From the NCBI GenBank assembly GCA_030692515.1, contig JAUXZS010000016.1:1-64000 (forward strand): DNA of 64,000 bases. Direction: 5' to 3'. Below are positions 9,012-18,478 of this stretch, one piece after another. The notes beneath the pieces are model-generated. The model saw nothing but the letters and a program-made list of their open reading frames with translations. It ran no database searches and was not told where the DNA came from. The position numbers and the translations under genes are program-made. Numbering within the stretch: the first letter of the stretch is position 1; each line of letters starts with the position of its first letter. This DNA is from Bacteroidota bacterium (GTDB lineage: Bacteria; Bacteroidota; Bacteroidia; B-17B0; Aurantibacillaceae).

Positions 9012-9950
9012 TTAAGGTTTGAAGTTAAGAACACTTTTTTCGATACGAGATTTTTTTTCGCCGCTCAACATCAAAACAAAACCGTTTTTTGTTTTTTTAT
9101 AAATTGCGCCTTCAACTTCTGAGCCCGCATCCTCGTTGCTGCCTTCTATCAATAAACCATTTTCTTCTAAGGAATTGTAAATGTTGTTGAATATAAGTTG
9201 TAATTGATCTTCTGAGAAGTAACCAAAATGCAGAATATTCATCACTCGAATAACATTGTAAGTTGCAGTATCCGCTTCAAATAAGTTATAATTTTTTAAA
9301 CTAAAATTAGAGTTAGATTGAATTAATTGACTGAATTCTTTATCGGTAATGTGTATTTTTTCTGGCGCATTTAAAGCCCCGCTCTTTAACAAATTTGTGC
9401 ATTTTTTAAGATAATAGCTCTTTAACCAATTATTTATAAAATAAAGTTTACCTTCCTTGCGCGCCATATTCCAAACAAACGGCGCTTGTGTGATCTCAAT
9501 GATAACTCCGTTTTCTTGTGTTATCACATAGCAATTTTTTTCATTAGGTTTTGAATATAAATAGTAGTACATGGCAATGTCTGAGCCAGTGTAATTCAGT
9601 TTTTGAAAGCTGTTGATTGCGTTTTCTAGAAAGAAACAAGATGCACGCCCGTCAGAAATAGCAAGATCATGTATTTTGACATTTTCGAAACTGGCTTCCT
9701 CTATTTTTTTGATGCAATTTACGTCAAACGCATTAAATCTATTTCTGTAAGTCCGTTTGATGGCATTAGATTTAGTATTAAAACGATTCAATATTATTTC
9801 AGAGTATTTGTTATAAATAGTATTAACAATGCTGCTGTCAGTTTTAATATCATGGTACAATTTAATAGAAATGTTTTTTTCTTTTCCAAACAGATCTTTT
9901 AGTTGTTTATTTTTTAGTTGACTTATTTTGAATATACCGGTTCGTAACAT
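9012..9950 (-). CDS. Putative methyltransferase-like protein, divergent
   Basis: A soluble 312-residue protein that I do not recognise with certainty. Several stretches look like a class I SAM-dependent methyltransferase: a strand-loop region KIHDLAISDGRASCFFLENA in the place of motif I, YTGSDIAMYYYLY as motif II, and a late IRVMNILHFGYFSEDQLQLIFNNIYNSLEENGLLIEG segment that resembles the post-motif region of CheR-like or LicD-operon methyltransferases. The glycine-rich GxGxG loop is not present in classical form. It sits between a GT4 gene and an FkbM methyltransferase gene inside the polysaccharide operon, so modification of the glycan is plausible. It could also be a degenerate, non-catalytic member. 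Confidence 0.5.
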   Translation of the reverse strand: MLRTGIFKISQLKNKQLKDLFGKEKNISIKLYHDIKTDSSIVNTIYNKYSEIILNRFNTKSNAIKRTYRNRFNAFDVNCIKKIEEASFENVKIHDLAISDGRASCFFLENAINSFQKLNYTGSDIAMYYYLYSKPNEKNCYVITQENGVIIEITQAPFVWNMARKEGKLYFINNWLKSYYLKKCTNLLKSGALNAPEKIHITDKEFSQLIQSNSNFSLKNYNLFEADTATYNVIRVMNILHFGYFSEDQLQLIFNNIYNSLEENGLLIEGSNEDAGSEVEGAIYKKTKNGFVLMLSGEKKSRIEKSVLNFKP

Positions 9951-9960
9951 CTGTACTTTG

Positions 9961-10734
9961 TTAATTAGGTTTATATCTTGCTAACACTTCATACCAAGGA
10001 TCATCATTTTTAGTTTTGTTTTCTCTAAAATTCAAATATTCAATCTCATAACCTAAATTTTCTAAATAGTCGATACATTTTTTATGAATTCCTGGCACGT
10101 GACAATTGTGGGTTGAAAGAAAAATCACAGGATGGTATTTTTTTAACGTTTCTTCAGCGCCAATTAAAGCTTCTAACTCAGTTCCTTCTACGTCCATTTT
10201 AATTAGATCAGGAACTTCTATTGTATTGTTTAAAATTAAGTCGTCAATTGTAATTGTTCTAACTTCTATTGACTTATTGTTTTTAAATGTAGGCGAGTCT
10301 TCGCATAATGTGTTTGCCACATTGTTATCAGAATTACTAAATGATGCCCTGCCAATTTTATTTGAAATGGCAAACTCTAGAACCATAATATTTGAATTAT
10401 TATTTACTTCAATGTTCTTTTTTAAAGCTATAACATTTTCCGGAAATGGCTCAAATGCGTATACTTTACTGTTATCATTAGCGGCTTTTGACGCTATTAA
10501 AGTATAATAACCAATATTGGCTCCTATATCATAAATTACTTTTGACTTCTCTGCATATTCATAGAAAATATCGACTACTTCTTTTTCGTAATCTCCCATA
10601 AAATACTGACTATAACCAGAACTATATATCCATTTTTTCCCTTTCAATGGCCCTAAATATACTTTTCTAGCATTATTACTTTGTGTAGTTTTTATTAAGA
10701 ACTTTCTTATGACTTTGTAAAGCAATTTATTCAT
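9961..10734 (-). CDS. FkbM family methyltransferase
   Basis: FkbM-type SAM-dependent methyltransferase of 257 residues. Visible motifs are VIYDIGANIGYYTLIAS (SAM-binding motif I), VYAFEPFPENV (the acidic residue binding the ribose) and LIKMDVEGTELEALIGAEE, the FkbM hallmark. In polysaccharide loci such enzymes O-methylate sugars, often modifying or capping the chain. No signal peptide is present, so it is cytoplasmic. It overlaps the upstream GT4 gene by one base. The methylated position is unknown. Confidence 0.9.
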   Translation of the reverse strand: MNKLLYKVIRKFLIKTTQSNNARKVYLGPLKGKKWIYSSGYSQYFMGDYEKEVVDIFYEYAEKSKVIYDIGANIGYYTLIASKAANDNSKVYAFEPFPENVIALKKNIEVNNNSNIMVLEFAISNKIGRASFSNSDNNVANTLCEDSPTFKNNKSIEVRTITIDDLILNNTIEVPDLIKMDVEGTELEALIGAEETLKKYHPVIFLSTHNCHVPGIHKKCIDYLENLGYEIEYLNFRENKTKNDDPWYEVLARYKPN

Positions 10735-11888
10735 TAGATTTTTTTATAGATATCAAATAGTTTAGAATTAATGGTGTGTATATCAAAGTTATTTTGGTGG
10801 GTCAAGTTAAAAGCACTATAGCTTGAGTGAAGTTGGTTGTAGTTATTCGCTAGATTAATGATTGCTTCACAAAACTGTTCGCTTTTTATTTCGCAGAGTT
10901 GTCCATTATTTTCATGAATGATAACTTCAGAAATACCACCAACATTACTTGCTATTACAGGCAAATTGCAAAACACAGCTTCAATGGCAGCCATGGGAAG
11001 AGCTTCCGATCTAGAAGGCATAAACAAAACATCACTTTCGTTAAAATAATTTAAATGTTTTGGAGGGTTTATAAAGCCAATTAGACTGAAGTAAGATTCA
11101 AGTGAATTTTTTTGAATTAACTTTTCTATCTCGCAATCCACGCTTAATGGCCCAAGTACAGTCACATGAAAGTTATTAAAATTATTTTTAATCAGTTTAA
11201 CTATTGTTTCAATTAATATATCGTAACCTTTTACGTATTTTGAACCGCCTACGAAAAGAATTCTGAAAATGTTTTTATTTATTAATTTTGGCTTAGAGTT
11301 GTATAAAACATTTTTCTCGAGGCCATTATAAATTACAGAATTTTTACCTAACTGCACGCGATTTTTTTTGTAAAGTATAGCTAGGTAGTTAGCGACAAAA
11401 ATCAAAAAATCGATTTTTAAATGATCTATCTTCTGAATTTGGACATCTGGTTTCAGTTTACTATCATTTAACAAACCAAAAGCGCCATGCACTGTGTGAA
11501 TAAGTTTAATATTGGGCGATTCGTTTTTTATTTTAATAGCCGAAATTAGAGCATAATCTAGATGAGTATGGATGATTTTAATTTCGTTAAGCTTGCAAAA
11601 TTTTAGAATTTTATTGGTTTTACTTTTTACGATGAATCGTCTAAAATTATAGAAACGATTATTTAAAAAATAACGAACACACCTGTATTTTTTTTTAGTG
11701 TGTATATAAACATCACCAAGATTTAGTATTTTGTTTTCGGGCACAACGTTTTTAAACTGATTAAAAATTTCGTTATTAATTATTATAAAAAAGTTATGGT
11801 TATTTTCAAATGATTTTAAAGTTTGCAGAACAACCTGTTCAGCACCACCAATTCCGTCAGAAATAATATAGTAAGCTACTCTATTCAA
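10734..11888 (-). CDS. Glycosyltransferase family 4 protein
   Basis: A 384-residue GT4 enzyme. The first glycine-rich loop reads SDGIGGAEQVVLQTL (residues 10-24), typical for GT4 acceptor domains. The C-terminal domain has ILFVGGSKYVKGYDILIE and the E-x7-E element in SRSEALPMAAIEAVFCNLPVIASNVGG. The only reasonable start is TTG at 11886-11888, giving an 8-base overlap with the upstream GT2 gene. It likely adds one sugar to the growing lipid-linked glycan. Donor and linkage cannot be inferred. Confidence 0.9.
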   Translation of the reverse strand: MNRVAYYIISDGIGGAEQVVLQTLKSFENNHNFFIIINNEIFNQFKNVVPENKILNLGDVYIHTKKKYRCVRYFLNNRFYNFRRFIVKSKTNKILKFCKLNEIKIIHTHLDYALISAIKIKNESPNIKLIHTVHGAFGLLNDSKLKPDVQIQKIDHLKIDFLIFVANYLAILYKKNRVQLGKNSVIYNGLEKNVLYNSKPKLINKNIFRILFVGGSKYVKGYDILIETIVKLIKNNFNNFHVTVLGPLSVDCEIEKLIQKNSLESYFSLIGFINPPKHLNYFNESDVLFMPSRSEALPMAAIEAVFCNLPVIASNVGGISEVIIHENNGQLCEIKSEQFCEAIINLANNYNQLHSSYSAFNLTHQNNFDIHTINSKLFDIYKKI

Positions 11889-12714
11889 TTTTAATAAAAC
11901 ATCCTAGTATTTTGTTTGTTACTTTTGTTTTGAAAGAAAAAATGGATTTAAGATATCTTGATGAGTTAATGAATGAAAGGTATTTATAAGTGCTTCGGTC
12001 ATTTATCAATTTATAATCTTTTAGAAATCTTCCAAAATGCATTTCTAAAACATTTCTTCTTTCTGTTAAACTAATCTTTATATTTTCTGGTCTGGAGCTA
12101 ATTCCATCTGAATCAAAAACTGATAAGATTATATCAAACGACTGATAAGTACAATTTTTTATGAATAAGGCTTTCAAGAAAAATTCCCAGTCTGCAACAA
12201 TTTTTAATGATTCATTATATAAACCAACAGACATAAATAATTCTTTTTTAATTAAAGTGGCTTGATGAATGATAGTGTGTTTGTAGAAGTCATAGAACCT
12301 TATTGTTTTTTTTGATCTAACCAAAGTTTTTGGCTGAGATACACCAACGACAAAGGCATTAAAATTAACAATGTCGCCAAATAAATTTTCCTTTGCCAAT
12401 TGGTTTATTGTATCCTTATCGTTGAAAACATCCCCTGAGTTAAGAAATAAGCAATAATCTCCTTTCGCTGCTTTAACACCTTTGTTCATTGCATCGTAAA
12501 TTCCATTATCCTTTTCGCTAACCCAATAAGTGATTTTTTCGGAATTATTTTTTATAACTCCAACACTTCCATCGTTGGAACAACCATCAATAATAATGTG
12601 CTCAAAAATATTTGTATTTTGATTGATTACGCTATTAATAGTTTTTTCAAGGCCACTACAATTGTTAAGATTAACTGTTATTATACTTAATAAAGGTTTA
12701 TTTAGTATTCCCAT
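11881..12714 (-). CDS. Glycosyltransferase family 2 protein (WcaE/WcaA-like)
   Basis: An inverting GT-A enzyme of 277 residues. It has the GT2 start LLSIITVNLNNCSGLEKTI, the IIDGCSNDGS nucleotide-binding stretch, DNGIYDAMNKGVKAAKGDY and the metal-binding region LFLNSGDVFND (S-G-D in place of the classical DxD). It resembles the 277-residue GT2 at 15734-16567 in length and motif order, so the two are probably ancient paralogues with different acceptors. It overlaps its upstream neighbour by 13 bases and its downstream neighbour by 8. Confidence 0.9.
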   Translation of the reverse strand: MGILNKPLLSIITVNLNNCSGLEKTINSVINQNTNIFEHIIIDGCSNDGSVGVIKNNSEKITYWVSEKDNGIYDAMNKGVKAAKGDYCLFLNSGDVFNDKDTINQLAKENLFGDIVNFNAFVVGVSQPKTLVRSKKTIRFYDFYKHTIIHQATLIKKELFMSVGLYNESLKIVADWEFFLKALFIKNCTYQSFDIILSVFDSDGISSRPENIKISLTERRNVLEMHFGRFLKDYKLINDRSTYKYLSFINSSRYLKSIFSFKTKVTNKILGCFIKIE

Positions 12715-13574
12715 TTATTAATATCAAAATTATAGTAAATATTATTTTTTACCTTCAATCTTTTGTTCAAATAAAGTGTTATTAACTCAATTAAGAGTTT
12801 GCTCATTTTTTTATTACTTTTCAAACACTTTGATTTTAATTTAAATAAGTATCTGAAAATTCTTAGTTTTAAGGAAGTACTATTTGCAGTAATATAGAGA
12901 TTATGAATGTTTTCGGCTTCAATTTCGTATTGTTCCTTTTTGTTGATAGATAGTTGTTCGCCATGCAGTCTAAATCCAGCAAAGGATGTTTCAACAAAAT
13001 AAAGATTTGCTTGAGTAAAGTAGCGTGACCATAATTCAAAATCTCCTGCAAGTTTATTTTCGAGGTTAAATTTTGATCCTGCTCTCTCCCATAAACTTCG
13101 CTTCCAAAAAATATTCTCTTGCTGAATCCATTTGTAGTCACCAATTAAAAAATGTTCTTTTGTTCGAAATACAGGCTTGTGTATTTTTACACAGTTACTA
13201 TTGTTGTTGTAAAATGCTGGCATGCCAGAAATCCATTCAACATTTGGTAGGTCGCTGAATATTTTTGAAACAATGTGCAGTGAATTTAGATGATATAGAT
13301 CATCTGAATTGATCCAAGCCATTATTTCTCCGGTACTTTTTTCGAACCCTTTTTGTAATGCATAATACATTCCTTGGTCTGGTTCTGAAATAAAATAGTG
13401 TATATGTGCTTTATGTTTTTCTATAATTGATAATGTGCCATCGTTACTCCCGCCATCAACAATTATTAATTCCAAATTTGAATAATTCTGATCTAAAACA
13501 CTTAAAATGGTTTTTTCAAGGTATTTAGCTCTATTAAAAGCTGGAATTACTATAGAAACTTTTGGTAGAAACAT
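12702..13574 (-). CDS. Glycosyltransferase family 2 protein
   Basis: A GT2 enzyme of 290 residues. The N-terminal catalytic domain starts at KVSIVIPAFNRAKYLEKTI, with LIIVDGGSNDGT, DQGMYYALQKGFEKSTGEIMAW and the metal-binding WINSDDLYH. The acceptor part includes GDYKWIQQENIFWKRSLWE and GDFELWSRYF, a sequence order common in GT2 enzymes that act on polysaccharide repeat units. The C-terminal 70 residues are basic and could contact the membrane. The gene overlaps the upstream GT4 stop by one base. Confidence 0.9.
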   Translation of the reverse strand: MFLPKVSIVIPAFNRAKYLEKTILSVLDQNYSNLELIIVDGGSNDGTLSIIEKHKAHIHYFISEPDQGMYYALQKGFEKSTGEIMAWINSDDLYHLNSLHIVSKIFSDLPNVEWISGMPAFYNNNSNCVKIHKPVFRTKEHFLIGDYKWIQQENIFWKRSLWERAGSKFNLENKLAGDFELWSRYFTQANLYFVETSFAGFRLHGEQLSINKKEQYEIEAENIHNLYITANSTSLKLRIFRYLFKLKSKCLKSNKKMSKLLIELITLYLNKRLKVKNNIYYNFDINKWEY

Positions 13575-14821
13575 TAAGTAAGTTCGCGAAAGAGGTCGGC
13601 GTATTTTTTTGCAACAATTTTAACATCAAAATTACTAACGGCTTTATTTCTTGCGTTGTAACAAATTGATTCTCTATCTCCATTTAAACACCAATCGATG
13701 CCGTTATATAAGTCAGTAATATCGAATGGATTTGCCAAATACCCATTTATTTTATGATCAATAATATCTGTTAAGCCACTAGTTTTAAATGCAACAACAG
13801 GAGTGCCGCAAGATAAAGATTCCAATGCTGTTTGTCCAAACGACTCTTGAACAGATGGAACTATAACGATTTCTGATGCAGAATATATTTGAACTAGTAA
13901 TTCTTCGTCTTTAATATACCCTAGTTGTCGTATAATGTTTTGTGTTTCTACTTGAGTCGCAGATTCTCCAAAAGTTAAAAACTCTATATCACTCTCTAAT
14001 TTAAATTTCTGTAAAAGTTCTGTAATGTATTTATAACCTTTGTTTTCATCCAACAAACTAACAGCTCCAAAGGTTATGTATCTTTTATCTGAATCCAAAT
14101 TAAGCTTCTGCTTAGCTAATTTTTTCTCTAAAGGTGAATATAGATTTGTATCTATTCCGTTGGGGATGACTTCAATTCTGTAGTTTTTAAGGAGACTACT
14201 ACTTTTCGCTTTTTTCGCCATCCAATTACTTGGGCTAACAAATGTTAGATTTAGCGCTTTGTATCTTTCCTTTTTCAATAAGTAGGTTTCATAACTTAAA
14301 TCTTTTTTTTCAGATGAATTTAGCCGTGGGCAAAAGCCACATTCTTCTTTATAATTATCACAATTATCTATTACATGGCATACGCCTGTGAAAAAAGATG
14401 AGTCATGAAGTGTTGCCACAATAGGTTTGGATATATTTTTTAGATCCAAAAAATTAACAAAGCCACCAACAACCCAATTCAGATGCAAAATATCAAAATC
14501 CATTCTATTTAAAACGCCATATAGAATACTGTCTTTTATCTCTGAGCAATCATTTAAATAGATTTCTCTGGTTTTAAATAATTTATGTAATGAGTATTTC
14601 CAAACTCTTTTTATAAAAATAATAGTTTTGTCAATATTATTATATAGTTTATTTATTTCAAATATGTTTTTATTAATGCTTGTTTTCTTATTACAAATTA
14701 GAATTGAGTTAATACCAATTGAATTTAATCCTTCGCATAATCTATATGTTGCTTTTGCCGCTCCTCCAAAATAATCGGTGTGGTTTAGGCTCACAACTTT
14801 TATTGCTTTTCTTTCAGGCAT
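13574..14821 (-). CDS. Glycosyltransferase family 4 protein
   Basis: The longest GT4 of the locus (415 residues). The N-terminus KVVSLNHTDYFGGAAKATYRL holds the glycine-rich loop. A cysteine cluster in the middle (HVIDNCDNYKEECGFCPRL, about residues 152-170) is typical of the WcaC-like GT4 subgroup. The donor domain has GAVSLLDENKGY and the E-x7-E element in PSVQESFGQTALESLSCGTPVV. No transmembrane segment is visible. It overlaps the upstream GT2 gene by 8 bases. The resemblance to colanic-acid WcaC-type enzymes is by motif only. Confidence 0.9.
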   Translation of the reverse strand: MPERKAIKVVSLNHTDYFGGAAKATYRLCEGLNSIGINSILICNKKTSINKNIFEINKLYNNIDKTIIFIKRVWKYSLHKLFKTREIYLNDCSEIKDSILYGVLNRMDFDILHLNWVVGGFVNFLDLKNISKPIVATLHDSSFFTGVCHVIDNCDNYKEECGFCPRLNSSEKKDLSYETYLLKKERYKALNLTFVSPSNWMAKKAKSSSLLKNYRIEVIPNGIDTNLYSPLEKKLAKQKLNLDSDKRYITFGAVSLLDENKGYKYITELLQKFKLESDIEFLTFGESATQVETQNIIRQLGYIKDEELLVQIYSASEIVIVPSVQESFGQTALESLSCGTPVVAFKTSGLTDIIDHKINGYLANPFDITDLYNGIDWCLNGDRESICYNARNKAVSNFDVKIVAKKYADLFRELT

Positions 14822-15737
14822 TAGTTAGGGACTTTTTTTTCTGCCAAAGATTGTAGAAAGGTCTATGCGCAAACTTCGGAAGATAATAAAGTACTCTGTA
14901 AAAAAGCGAAAGCTTACGCAAGTCAAGATTCATTAATAACTCTTTAATGTCATCTACTTCGGTTGACTCACCTTTGAGATAATTTGTGATATGGGCTAAT
15001 TTCCATGAATCAATAAATTTTTTCAATTGCGTATGCGTTTTTGTAAATGAATCGTATTTGTTTAAATTCCAGATCAAAGATTTTTCTTTTAAAACAATTA
15101 TTTTACCAGCTCTATTGGGTGCGTCTAAAATATAATATGTTAGGGGTACATTATAAAAAACTGTTTTTTTATGTAAAGCAAATCTTATCCATAAATCAAT
15201 ATCCTCTCCCTTAGTGAAATTTTCGTTAAATGACCCAATCTCTAAAAAATCTTTTTTTTTAAACACAACAGATGTCGAATTGTATAATGTGTTTTCGCAG
15301 GCTATTTCAAAATAATTATTTAAATACCCTCTATACCCTAATTCCAATCCATAAGTAGATTCTGTAATAAGTTTATTTGGCCATCTAAAATAACTTGCGC
15401 AACCATATAATGATGCATGTTCGAAATCAACTGTTAGTTGAATCATCTTTTCTAAATAGGTTTCATCCCAAAGGTCATCACCATCTAAAAGTGCAATTAA
15501 TTCATATTTAGAATTGTTTATGCCAACATTGCGAGCAGATGACACACCTTTATTTAGTTGATTAAACAATTTAATTCTTGAATCATTAATTTTGTTTACT
15601 ACTTCTACCCCACCATCTGTTGAGCCGTCGTTTACTATTATCAGTTCAAAATTTTCATAAGTTTGATTTAGAACAGAATTAACAGTATCCTTAATATTTT
15701 TTTCCTTATTGTACAGTGGTATTACAACAGAAATCAC
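14814..15737 (-). CDS. Glycosyltransferase family 2 protein
   Basis: A GT2 enzyme of 307 residues. It begins ISVVIPLYNKEKNIKDTVNSVLNQTY, with IIVNDGSTDGG, NKGVSSARNVGI and a classical metal site LIALLDGDDLWD. The segment FTKGEDIDLWIRFAL is the conserved acceptor/catalytic ED motif. The start is a GTG directly before the first beta strand, four bases inside the upstream gene, which fits translational coupling. It probably transfers an aldose in an inverting reaction; the specificity is unknown. Confidence 0.9.
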   Translation of the reverse strand: MISVVIPLYNKEKNIKDTVNSVLNQTYENFELIIVNDGSTDGGVEVVNKINDSRIKLFNQLNKGVSSARNVGINNSKYELIALLDGDDLWDETYLEKMIQLTVDFEHASLYGCASYFRWPNKLITESTYGLELGYRGYLNNYFEIACENTLYNSTSVVFKKKDFLEIGSFNENFTKGEDIDLWIRFALHKKTVFYNVPLTYYILDAPNRAGKIIVLKEKSLIWNLNKYDSFTKTHTQLKKFIDSWKLAHITNYLKGESTEVDDIKELLMNLDLRKLSLFYRVLYYLPKFAHRPFYNLWQKKKSLTNA

Positions 15738-16567
15738 TTTTGAATTATTTTAGCAAGGATTAAGGACAACCTATTTAATAATTTTAACATAATGCGTGTA
15801 AAATAGAATTTATTGGTATTATTAAAAACCGATTCAGCGTTATAGTCTCTAGGTTTAGAATTAAAGATTTGGTAATCTTTCAAAATTAAATCAGGGATAA
15901 GTTCATTCAGGACCTCATTTCTTTCGACTTGCATTTTGGTATTATTCTTTGTGCTTATACCTTCTAGGTCAAATATTGCAAATGGCTTTGAAATATGTTT
16001 ATATGTAGCCCCATTTACGACTAAAGCTTGAATGAAGAATTTCCAATCCGATACAATTTTGTATTTTTCATCATACTCACCGTTTTTAATGAAGAGTTCT
16101 TTTTTTATAAATGATCCGCCTGAATGAGGGATAGACTTTGTGTATAATTGATTAAAGGTTAGGTTTTCAGGATATTTGAGGTAATGGGTTTTTAATTTAT
16201 CCTTCACAATAAGATCACCATAAATTATATCCTTATCGTTACAGTTGTTTATGAATTCTTTAAAAACAAAATTATCATTAAATACATCACCACTGTTTAT
16301 AAACACAATATATTCACCAAAAGCTATTTTAATTCCTTTATTCATAGCATTATATATCCCGGCATCATTTTCTGATATTACAATTGCTCTGTTATCATTA
16401 AGATTGGCAAGTAGGGCTTTGCTCCCATCAGATGAATTACCGTCAATTATGATGTATTCAAAATGAGGGTATGATTGGTTTAAAACGCTTTTTATAGTTT
16501 GATTGAGGCCAATTGAATTGTTCAGATTGATTGTTATTACACTTATTTTTCTTACCAAACCCTCCAT
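15734..16567 (-). CDS. Glycosyltransferase family 2 protein (WcaE-like)
   Basis: A 277-residue GT2 enzyme with VITINLNNSIGLNQTI, IIIDGNSSDGS, DAGIYNAMNKGIKIAFGEY and YIVFINSGDVFND. The same motif order and SGD-type metal site occur in the GT2 at 11881-12714. The acceptor region reads HSGGSFIKKELFIKNGEYDEKYKIVSDWKFF. It overlaps its neighbours by 4 and 16 bases within the operon. Confidence 0.9.
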   Translation of the reverse strand: MEGLVRKISVITINLNNSIGLNQTIKSVLNQSYPHFEYIIIDGNSSDGSKALLANLNDNRAIVISENDAGIYNAMNKGIKIAFGEYIVFINSGDVFNDNFVFKEFINNCNDKDIIYGDLIVKDKLKTHYLKYPENLTFNQLYTKSIPHSGGSFIKKELFIKNGEYDEKYKIVSDWKFFIQALVVNGATYKHISKPFAIFDLEGISTKNNTKMQVERNEVLNELIPDLILKDYQIFNSKPRDYNAESVFNNTNKFYFTRIMLKLLNRLSLILAKIIQK

Positions 16568-17454
16568 TCTTCAAAATCTAAAGCATAACTATCAACGTAG
16601 TTCCTTCTACTCGCGATAAAGGTTCCAATATTTGAACTATAAGTGCCAATAAAATAATCTGCATTTGTTAGAATATCAGTTGTTGCAAAAAGTTCAATCA
16701 TCTCATTTCTTATAATTGTTTTGTTTTGTTTTTCAAATGTTTTTTGATCATAGCCTTGTTTTTCTTCTTTGCACAAATAAAAACAATAATATTCAGGATA
16801 ATTTATTTTGATCTGTTTTACATTATCAAAATCATCAGTTGCTATAAATAAATTTTTATTATCTGTTAATTCTTTTACTTTGTTAATATATTCGTGTATA
16901 GAGAATAATTTGAATTCATTCTTTTTATCTCCACCTCTTATGTGAATCCCAACATAATTATTAGGTAAATTTAAATTAATAGTAAGGCTTAAAATTAATG
17001 ACTTTGTTAAGTCATTGTATCGCCACGTTTTTTTTACTAATTCAGCGAAAATATTTTTAAGTTCATTTTTGTCCTGATGTTCTCCAATTGTAAAATTTTT
17101 ATTTACAAATTCGCTTGATCTTATTTTATCAAAAATTTCATAAGTTAAATAATCTGTTTTTGAGATGAATTTCCAAAAGCTAATTTTACGAATGAGTTTT
17201 CGGGATTTAAAATAATTGAATTCATCAACACTTCTGTAATTGTATTTATGATGATAATTCCAAGTCGATTCTTTAGTAAATGGAGCGAAGTAGTCAGTCC
17301 AACCCTTATTATATCCAAAATTGGCGTCTCTTGAATATATTTGGAAATTCATATTATTGTCTAGGCTATAAATATAGCCTAGTAACATATTGTTATATTC
17401 AGAAAAGAAACCAGCGTTAACGCCAAGGTGAAATACAAGTTTTTTAGAAGCCAC
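16552..17454 (-). CDS. Fucosyltransferase-like protein with HxRGGD motif
   Basis: A soluble 300-residue protein whose clearest mark is YVGIHIRGGDK (about residues 167-177). This corresponds to the H-x-R-x-x-D donor-phosphate motif of alpha-1,6/alpha-1,2 fucosyltransferases and O-fucosyltransferases (GT23/GT11/NodZ-like, GT-B fold). Further family-like features are LFIATDDFDNVKQI and TTDILTNADYFIGTYSSNIGTFIASRR, the second and third conserved blocks of the NodZ-like group. The start is GTG. It overlaps the downstream GT2 gene by 16 bases. GDP-fucose synthesis genes are not in the window, so fucose as donor is unproven. Confidence 0.7.
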   Translation of the reverse strand: MASKKLVFHLGVNAGFFSEYNNMLLGYIYSLDNNMNFQIYSRDANFGYNKGWTDYFAPFTKESTWNYHHKYNYRSVDEFNYFKSRKLIRKISFWKFISKTDYLTYEIFDKIRSSEFVNKNFTIGEHQDKNELKNIFAELVKKTWRYNDLTKSLILSLTINLNLPNNYVGIHIRGGDKKNEFKLFSIHEYINKVKELTDNKNLFIATDDFDNVKQIKINYPEYYCFYLCKEEKQGYDQKTFEKQNKTIIRNEMIELFATTDILTNADYFIGTYSSNIGTFIASRRNYVDSYALDFEEWRVW

Positions 17455-17464
17455 TAGTTTAAAT

Positions 17465-18478
17465 TTAGTTATTCCTATTTAGAGCTTTTTCATAAACTGT
17501 GATAAAATCAAAATCATCTTTACTTGATACTCTTAGTGTGGTACCAATTAAAAACTGCGCTGTTGTGAGATTATTCCTATTCTTTAGAAAGGAAAGTTTG
17601 TGTTTTATTAAAAGTTTAACTCCCTTTATTAAATTTTCACTTTTACTTCTATTCAGTTGTTTTATCTCATACAAGAGATCATATTTACCTAACCAGTAGG
17701 CGCACTCTTGATTGGCTTTTTTTAAACGGATGACATAGTCTTTCGAAAGTCTTTCTTTGGGAACGAAATGTTTAAATTGTAATTTTTCACTATACCATAG
17801 TGTATAGCCACATAATAGAACCCAATACGATAATTCCGAATCCCCACCTGAGGATAGTGAACTTCCCTTTCGGTCTGATAAGAATATTTGGAATTTATTT
17901 GTTTTAGCAATTTCGAAAATTTCTTTTTTTAAGCATAAACCTGCACCCCAAAGATATTTTTTGAAAGTTATATCTCCTTCAGTTAGGTTTTGAGCGCCGA
18001 CCGCATACCAGTCTTGATATGTGCTAAACCAAAGAGGTAAATCATCATTCGATGCAGGTATAGAGTATCCTCCAACGGCTCCTATTTCTTTGTCAGAGTT
18101 TAGAATTTCAAAACTATGTTTGATATAATCTTGATTAAGCCAGTTGTCATCATCACAGAATAAAACAAATGAAAACTTCGAGTTTTCGACGCCGGTTTCT
18201 CGAGCATAATTGAGCCCTTGTTTAGATTCATTAATAATTCTAATTTCAGGAACATTGCCATATTTGTCCCATTCTGATTTAGCAATCTTAGCTGTATTAT
18301 CACTAGAATTATTGTCAATTATTAGCACCTCCCAACTCATACCTTCAGGTATATCTTGGTTTGAAAGGTGATTCAAGGTTTTAATAATGCGATCAGCACT
18401 ATTATAGCAACATATTATTACGGAAATTCCCGCTAGAGAATTACGTTCTTTTGATTTTGATTCCAACAGTGTATTCAC
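17465..18478 (-). CDS. Glycosyltransferase family 2 protein
   Basis: A GT2 enzyme of 337 residues. The catalytic domain starts at GISVIICCYNSADRIIKTLNHL, preceded by about 17 polar residues. It has VLIIDNNSSDNT, KQGLNYARETGVENS and the metal site FVLFCDDDNWL. A later GGDSELSYWVLLCGY is the conserved catalytic stretch of this subgroup. The best available start is a GTG that overlaps the upstream FkbM gene by 38 bases, the largest overlap in the operon, so the true start may be a little further downstream. It likely acts as one of five GT2 enzymes building the glycan. Confidence 0.88.
   Translation of the reverse strand: MNTLLESKSKERNSLAGISVIICCYNSADRIIKTLNHLSNQDIPEGMSWEVLIIDNNSSDNTAKIAKSEWDKYGNVPEIRIINESKQGLNYARETGVENSKFSFVLFCDDDNWLNQDYIKHSFEILNSDKEIGAVGGYSIPASNDDLPLWFSTYQDWYAVGAQNLTEGDITFKKYLWGAGLCLKKEIFEIAKTNKFQIFLSDRKGSSLSSGGDSELSYWVLLCGYTLWYSEKLQFKHFVPKERLSKDYVIRLKKANQECAYWLGKYDLLYEIKQLNRSKSENLIKGVKLLIKHKLSFLKNRNNLTTAQFLIGTTLRVSSKDDFDFITVYEKALNRNN

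Noticed and set aside
10106-10507. 133-residue plus-strand ORF opposite the FkbM gene
   Set aside because: It overlaps a clear FkbM coding sequence in antisense and shows no recognisable feature.
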